Positions 59,593 to 64,000 of a DNA stretch of 64,000 bases are shown one piece after another (position 1 is the stretch's first letter; the number at the start of each line of letters is the position of its first letter). The position numbers and the translations under genes were made by a program. Source of the DNA: Streptomyces eurythermus (GTDB lineage: Bacteria; Actinomycetota; Actinomycetes; Streptomycetales; Streptomycetaceae); the NCBI RefSeq assembly GCF_014649115.1, contig NZ_BMSK01000008.1, positions 310,001 to 374,000 on the forward strand, written 5' to 3'. The notes under the pieces are model-generated. The model had not been told where the DNA came from. It saw only the letters and a list, made by a program, of their open reading frames with translations, and searched no databases.

Positions 59593-60918
59593 ATGAGGTT
59601 CCGGGGACAGGCCGTCCTGCCGGTGGTGGTGCTGGCATGCGCGACGGGCGTGCTTCCGGCGGCGGCCGTACCGCAAGCGCGCGGCGGGGGGCCGGGGCCG
59701 GTGGTGGTGAGTACGGCGGCGGACGGCACCCCGGCCGACGGGGACTCGGCAGGCGCCGTGCTCAGCGGGAACGGCCGCTTCGTCGCGTTCCTCTCGGATG
59801 CCGACAACCTGGTGCCGGGCGACACCAACGGCCTCGCCGACGTCTTCGTGAAGGACCTGCGTACGGGTGCCGTGGACCGGGTCGACGTCGCCGACGACGG
59901 TAGCCAGGCCGACGCCGCCGCCTCGCACGTCTCGGTGAGCGCGGACGGACGCTACGTCGCGTTCGACTCCTACGCCGGCAACCTCGCCCCCAGGGACATG
60001 CCCGGTGCCTGGGACGTCTTCGTGCACGACCGCGCCACCGGGCGCACCGAGGCCGTCGTGGCCAACCCCGGCGGCACCCCCGGGAACAGCTACGATCCGG
60101 TGATCAGCGCGAACGGCCGCTACGTGGCGTACGCCTCCTACCGCGACGACCTGGTGCCGCAGGACACCAACAGCGGGATCGACGTGTTCGTGCACGACCG
60201 GGCGAGGGGCACCACGAGACTGGTCAGCGTCTTCACCGACCACCTCCAGGGGACCAGCACCTCCCTGGCGCCCACGATCAGCGCGGACGGCACCCGGATC
60301 GGGTTCCGCAGGATGTGGTACCCGCCGCGCGGGGCGGCCGCGCACGAGCCGAGGGCACCGAGGCCCTGGTGGTTCTACGTCCACGACACCCGCACCGGGA
60401 AGACCGTGCCCGCCGCCGTCGACCGCGACGGCGGCACCCTCGGCATGCCGGCGTCGCCCACGACGGGCCTCAGCCCGGACGGGCGCTACGCGGTGTTCTC
60501 CTCCCCGTCGGCCGACGTGGTGGACGGCGACACCAACGACGCCGCCGATGTGTTCGTCCGTGATCTGGCCGCCGGCACCACCCGGCGCGTCAGCACCGCC
60601 GCCGACGGCACGCAGGCGCAGGGCGGTTCGGGGCGGGGCCTGCTCAGTGCGGGCGGGCGGCGGGCGTTCTTCGTCTCCGCCGCGGACAACCTCGTGCCCG
60701 GCGACACCAACGGCGCCTCCGACGTGTTCGCGAAGGATCTGCGCACGGGCGTGGTACGGCGGCTGGACGTGGCCGCGGACGGCACCGAGAGCAGTACCGG
60801 GACGTACGAGGTGACCGCGGACACCACCGGCCGCACCGTCGCCTTCCCCCACGACGACGGCCTGGTGCCGGGCGACGCCAACGGCCACCGGGACATCCTC
60901 GTCGTGCGTACGCGCTGA
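59593..60918 (+). CDS. Secreted TolB-like (PD40) beta-propeller protein
   Basis: A 441-residue exported protein from ATG 59593 after GGGGAGGACAC. The signal peptide runs to about residue 27 (AAAVPQA). Six or seven repeats of about 55 residues follow, each with SADGRYVAF- then LVPGDTNG and DVFVxDLRTG, the PD40 propeller signature. Family proteins are extracytoplasmic scaffolds; no enzymatic residues are evident. A two-blade relative lies at 45931. It is divergent from the LPMO gene and could respond to the same regulator, though this is not shown. Confidence 0.88.
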   Translation: MRFRGQAVLPVVVLACATGVLPAAAVPQARGGGPGPVVVSTAADGTPADGDSAGAVLSGNGRFVAFLSDADNLVPGDTNGLADVFVKDLRTGAVDRVDVADDGSQADAAASHVSVSADGRYVAFDSYAGNLAPRDMPGAWDVFVHDRATGRTEAVVANPGGTPGNSYDPVISANGRYVAYASYRDDLVPQDTNSGIDVFVHDRARGTTRLVSVFTDHLQGTSTSLAPTISADGTRIGFRRMWYPPRGAAAHEPRAPRPWWFYVHDTRTGKTVPAAVDRDGGTLGMPASPTTGLSPDGRYAVFSSPSADVVDGDTNDAADVFVRDLAAGTTRRVSTAADGTQAQGGSGRGLLSAGGRRAFFVSAADNLVPGDTNGASDVFAKDLRTGVVRRLDVAADGTESSTGTYEVTADTTGRTVAFPHDDGLVPGDANGHRDILVVRTR

Positions 60919-60948
60919 CGGCGGACCGGGTGGACGAGGCGGACCGGG

Positions 60949-61635
60949 TCAGCGCAGGCCCGGGCTCTCGACGGTTGCCTCTGCGAGCGACTTGCGGGTG
61001 AGGTCCGGGACCTCGCAGTCGGCCGCGGCGTAGCCGATGGGGAAGAGGACGTAGGGCCGTTCGTTGCCGGGCCGCTCGCAGATCTCGGTGAGGAAGCCCA
61101 TCGGGTTGGGCGTGTGCGTCAGCGTGCTCAGCCCCATCGCGTGCAGGGCGGCGATGAAGAGGCCGCAGGCGATGCCGACACTCTCGTTCACGTAGTAGTT
61201 CTTGCGCAGCGAGCCGTCCGGCAGCGCGGTGCTCTTCTCGGCGAAGCAGACGACGATCCACGGCACGACGTCGAGGTAGCCCTTGTCCGAGTCCGTCTCC
61301 AGGCGTGCGAGCGCGGCGCGCCACTCGGGCGGGATCCGCCCGCCCTCGTAATTGACCCGCTCCTCCTCCTCGGCGGCGACCCGGATACGGTGCTTGGTCC
61401 CGGCGTCACCGATCACGGCGAACTTCCAGGGCTGGAGGTGCGCCCCGGACGGGGCGGTGTTCGCCGCGGCGATGGCGAGGTCGACACACGTACGGGGCAC
61501 CGGCTCGTCGCTGAAGAACCGCACGCTGCGCCGGCGTTCGAGGAACGACACGAAGTCCTTCCCCCGCCGGACCATCTCGGCCTCGTCGTACCGGTCGGGC
61601 CGGTAGGGGACGAACGGGTGGGTGTGCTGCTTCAC
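60949..61635 (-). CDS. FMN nitroreductase family protein (iodotyrosine deiodinase-like)
   Basis: A 228-residue flavoprotein from GTG 61635 with GAGGAG 5-10 bases upstream. FMN-binding features are RRSVRFF near the start (Arg-Arg-Ser), ANTAPSGAHLQPW and the C-terminal FPIGYA segment with a downstream LTRKSL basic cluster. The long NY-containing insert (GYLDVVPWIVVCF, SLRKNYYVNESVGIACG) is like the IYD subgroup that reduces halogenated phenols. Electron donor and substrate are unknown. It lies head to head with the Lrp gene at 61771, a candidate regulator. Confidence 0.9.
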   Translation of the reverse strand: MKQHTHPFVPYRPDRYDEAEMVRRGKDFVSFLERRRSVRFFSDEPVPRTCVDLAIAAANTAPSGAHLQPWKFAVIGDAGTKHRIRVAAEEEERVNYEGGRIPPEWRAALARLETDSDKGYLDVVPWIVVCFAEKSTALPDGSLRKNYYVNESVGIACGLFIAALHAMGLSTLTHTPNPMGFLTEICERPGNERPYVLFPIGYAAADCEVPDLTRKSLAEATVESPGLR

Positions 61636-61770
61636 GACTGCTCCTCGTGGACGGGGAGCCACAGCGTGGGCCACCGGCAGACGAATACGCAACGGACCCA
61701 TCTCTCCCTTGCTAATCTGACAAAAAACAGGGCGTGAAGGTGCCTTTCAGGTCGCAGATCGGCAGGTGCG

Positions 61771-62271
61771 GTGGCACGACAGGGACTCGACCGGCTCGAC
61801 GGCCGGATGCTGCGCCTGCTCCGGGAACGTCCGCGTGCGGGCCTGCTGGAGATCGCCCGCCAACTCGGCGTCGCACGCGGCACGTTGCAGGCCCGGCTCG
61901 ACCGGCTGACCGGCTCGGGCGTGGTGACCGGCTACGGTCCGGACGTGAATGTCGCCGCCCTCGGCCACGCGGTCGAGGCGTTCACCACGTTCGAAGTGGA
62001 CCAGCCGGCCCGTGAGGCGATCGCCGCGCGCCTGCGGGCCGTGCCGCAGATCCTCGAGGCCCACATCGTGACGGGCCCCGGCGACATCTGGTGCCGCATC
62101 GCGGGTACGAGCAATCAGCACGTGCAACAGGTGATCGACCAGGTCCTCGAGGTACCCGGCGTCCGCCGCAGCACGACCGTCATCGCACTGAGCGCGGTCA
62201 TCCCTTACCGGGTCCAGCCCCTGGTCGACGAGTTGGCCGGTCTGGCGAAGAAGCCGGACGCACGCCACTGA
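61771..62271 (+). CDS. Lrp/AsnC-family transcriptional regulator
   Basis: A 166-residue protein from GTG 61771. The helix-turn-helix is GLDRLDGRMLRLLRERPRAG and EIARQLGVARGTLQARLDRLTGSGVVTGYG (about 5-55). The RAM ligand domain (about 65-145) has AFTTFEVDQPAREAIAARLRAVPQILEAHIVTGPGDIWCRIAG, the betaalphabeta core of the family. Lrp proteins bind amino acids or other small ligands. It is divergent from the nitroreductase gene, with a 135-base gap containing TTGCTAATCT and a run of A bases, and may regulate it. Confidence 0.9.
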   Translation: MARQGLDRLDGRMLRLLRERPRAGLLEIARQLGVARGTLQARLDRLTGSGVVTGYGPDVNVAALGHAVEAFTTFEVDQPAREAIAARLRAVPQILEAHIVTGPGDIWCRIAGTSNQHVQQVIDQVLEVPGVRRSTTVIALSAVIPYRVQPLVDELAGLAKKPDARH

Positions 62272-62440
62272 ACACGCCGCCCACAAACCCCTGCCACCGG
62301 GTCCGCAGTACTCCCCGCGCATCGCCTGACCAGTGGCTGAAGGTTCCCGGCAAGGTCCGCCCAAGGTTCGTGACACGACCTGCCTTCCAAGATGGGAACC
62401 GCTCCCCGAAACGGGGGTTCCACGCGGAAGGAGCTCAACT

Positions 62441-63058
62441 GTGAAGCGACTGACGACAGCGGCGCTGACCGGCGTTCTGCTCACGGGAGGCCTGGCGGCC
62501 GTCGCCCAGCCCACCCAGGCGGCCCCGGCCCGCCAGACCGCCGCGGCCTCGGGGGCCGCCGCGGGCAGCACCGGCACGTACTACTTCCTCTTCGACAAGA
62601 ACCAGTCCAACCCGACCAAGTCGAAGCTGTACTTCATGAAGAGCGTGCCCGGCAAGGACAAGGTGATCAAGAGCTACCGGGCCGGCTCCGGCAACGGCAG
62701 CAAGGACGAGTGCGCTTCGATGCGCGGCTGGCTGCCCAACGGCTCCTACAAGGTGCTCGGGCACGAGAAGCACAAGAACGGCGGCAGGAGCGGCATCAAC
62801 GGCTACGCCATCCACGTCCAGGACAAGGTCTGCAAGAACGGCCGGACCAAGCGGACCGAACTGTTCATCCACAGCGAGATGAAGCCCGACGGCCGGCAGG
62901 GACCCAAGCTGCCCGGCCAGGACAGCCCGTACCGCTGGGACGGAGCGGGGGACTACTACTCGCTGGCCTGCATCAAGATCACGCCCGCCCACATCCGGGA
63001 CCTGTTCCGGACGGCCGACCGGTACGGCTGGCCGAAGCAGCTCAAGGTCGTCAGCTGA
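62441..63058 (+). CDS. Secreted L,D-transpeptidase-like (YkuD-like) protein
   Basis: A 205-residue exported protein. GTG 62441 follows AAGGAG and opens VKRLTTAALTGVLLTGGLAA, signal cleavage near TQAAP (28). The catalytic core has His144 in LFIHSEMKP and Cys177 in YYSLACIKI, in the order His...Cys of L,D-transpeptidases (HxxxxSxGC). The usual Ser-His-Gly-Cys becomes Ser-Leu-Ala-Cys, a divergent variant, so activity is uncertain. Upstream strands (PNGSYKVLGHEKHKNG) fit the fold. It probably acts on peptidoglycan. A terminator hairpin follows. Confidence 0.82.
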   Translation: MKRLTTAALTGVLLTGGLAAVAQPTQAAPARQTAAASGAAAGSTGTYYFLFDKNQSNPTKSKLYFMKSVPGKDKVIKSYRAGSGNGSKDECASMRGWLPNGSYKVLGHEKHKNGGRSGINGYAIHVQDKVCKNGRTKRTELFIHSEMKPDGRQGPKLPGQDSPYRWDGAGDYYSLACIKITPAHIRDLFRTADRYGWPKQLKVVS

Positions 63059-63074
63059 CCCGTCGACCGGTCAC

Positions 63075-63105
63075 CGGCCCGGCACGCCTGTCGCGTGCCG
63101 GGCCG
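63075..63105. terminator. Hairpin between convergent genes
   Basis: CGGCCCGGCACGC (63075-63087) and GCGTGCCGGGCCG (63093-63105) pair over 13 bases with a 5-base loop, between the transpeptidase-like gene and the VOC gene. Confidence 0.8.
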
Positions 63106-63113
63106 CGAAGATG

Positions 63114-63855
63114 TCAGGACAGGGCGAGGACGCAGAACTCGTGGCCCTCCGGGTCGGTGAGACACGTCCACGGGACATCGCCCTGACCGAGGTCCAGATC
63201 GGTGGCGCCGAGAGCCCGCAGCCGGGTCACCTCCGCCGCTTCGTCGTCACCGGGGTACGGCAGCAGATCGAGATGGACGCGGTCCGGCACGGTCTTCACG
63301 TCGAGTGTGCGGACGAACACGAGATGGGGTGCTGAGCCCTTGGCGGAGCGCAACACCGCCTGCTCGTCGGTCACTTCGTGCGGGACCCAGTCCATCGCCT
63401 CGCCCCCAGAACCGGGCCATCGCCCGCGGATCCGCGCAGTCGACCACCACCCTGGCGATCGGCCCGGTGTCCCGGTACGTCTCCCGGGGCTCCAGCACAC
63501 AGAACTCGTTTCCCTCCGGGTCGGCGAGGACGGTCCACGGCACGGCGCCCTGGCCCACCCGGGCGGGCTTCGCGCCGAGAGCCCGCAGGCGCGCGACCAG
63601 CTCCGTCTGATGGGCCGTCGAGGTGGTGGCGAGGTCGAGGTGCACACGGTTCTTCGTCGCCGTCTTGGGTTCCGGGACGGGAACGACATCGACGCAGACG
63701 GCCACCGGGTGCGGCCAGACGAGGCCGCCGGCGGGTCCCACATAGGTGGTCACGCCGGGGTGGTAGGCGGTCCAGCCGAGCGCCTCCGCCCAGAACCGGC
63801 CGACCGCCGAGCTGTCGAGAGCCTTGATGTTCACCTGAACCGGCCGCAGTGCCAT
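63114..63855 (-). pseudogene. Tandem VOC (glyoxalase/bleomycin-resistance fold) protein, frameshifted
   Basis: From ATG 63855 the first VOC domain (MALRPVQVNIKALDSSAVGR, then WTAYHPGVTTYVGPAGGLVW and NRVHLDLATT) reads in one frame through ADPRAMARFWG. The second half continues in another frame as EAMDWVPHEVTDEQAVLRSA, then DRVHLDLLPYPGDDEAAEVT and GHEFCVLALS. The switch lies in a run of five G at about 63409, where the expected TTCTGGGGCGAG has one extra G. Both halves keep VOC motifs, so the shift is recent or a sequencing error. Confidence 0.78.
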
Positions 63856-64000
63856 GCCGACGATCCTACGCGCCCGCACCGGTTCCGCGTCCGTTTGTCG
63901 GGACAGAACAATTCCCCGCCTTCGAATCCGTCGGCTGCTGCCCTGATCCGCCTTGTGAACGCTGGCATGATCGTCGTGAGGGCGAGACAGGCGATGTGTG
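63856..64000. other. Window end, no supported gene
   Basis: An ATG at 63967 opens a short rightward frame to the edge, but there is too little sequence to support a gene. The region may hold the promoter of a gene lying beyond the window. Confidence 0.4.

Noticed and set aside
63967..64000. Possible gene start at the right edge
   Set aside because: Only about 11 codons remain, too few to support a gene.

Overview
The window is a high-GC actinobacterial chromosome segment, almost certainly Streptomyces. GC is very high with strong third-position G/C bias, GTG starts are frequent, several promoters look leaderless (a TAnnnT -10 box about 7-8 bases before the start codon), and the content is typical of the genus: snapalysin with its LysR regulator, a streptogrisin-like protease, a butyrolactone-receptor-like TetR protein, a chitinase and a lytic polysaccharide monooxygenase (LPMO) with DasR-type sites. 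No rRNA, tRNA, CRISPR or intact mobile element was seen. It looks like chromosome-arm or accessory territory.

Layout. 1-12 kb: a cut-off AraC gene, a TauE/SafE exporter, a secreted serine protease, a LysR/AraC divergent pair, a secreted intradiol dioxygenase with a chitin-binding module, an MFS pump, a lone KAS III enzyme with a TetR regulator, a Nudix protein and the snpA/snpR pair. 12-16.6 kb: regulators and an MFS pump among debris (a luciferase-like monooxygenase stub abutting an IS701-like transposase remnant, and a sugar-kinase tail). 16.7-21 kb: a LacI-controlled island of a DUF1996 protein and a glycoside hydrolase. 21-29.8 kb: small enzymes, a DUF3566 paralogue, a nitrilase-family amidohydrolase, a CD38-like ADP-ribosyl cyclase protein with an LQR-type N-terminal motif, and a MerR-controlled MFS pump.

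29.9-38.5 kb: chitinase, an I36-type inhibitor, and a four-gene peptide ABC importer. 38.7-46 kb is a sulfur block: metX/metY and a sulfonate importer with a TauD dioxygenase, headed by a 23-codon cysteine-rich leader ORF. 46-50 kb: an alcohol dehydrogenase divergent from an XRE regulator, an MBL-fold protein and a frameshifted gene. 50.4-56.1 kb: purine catabolism (nucleoside deaminase, then xdhABC). 56-64 kb: phytase, LPMO, a TolB-like propeller, nitroreductase, Lrp regulator, an L,D-transpeptidase-like protein and a frameshifted tandem VOC gene.

How it works together. Secreted degradation dominates: three exported proteins carry CBM5/12-type modules (protease, dioxygenase, LPMO) and a fourth carries CBM2 (chitinase). 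Chitinase and LPMO both have DasR-type sites, suggesting shared N-acetylglucosamine control. Peptide and sulfonate importers, metXY and the xanthine dehydrogenase genes then scavenge N, S and purines. The most novel item is the 26.8-27.8 kb gene, which keeps all five CD38 active-site residues behind a motif often seen at the N-terminus of proteins linked to contractile injection systems.
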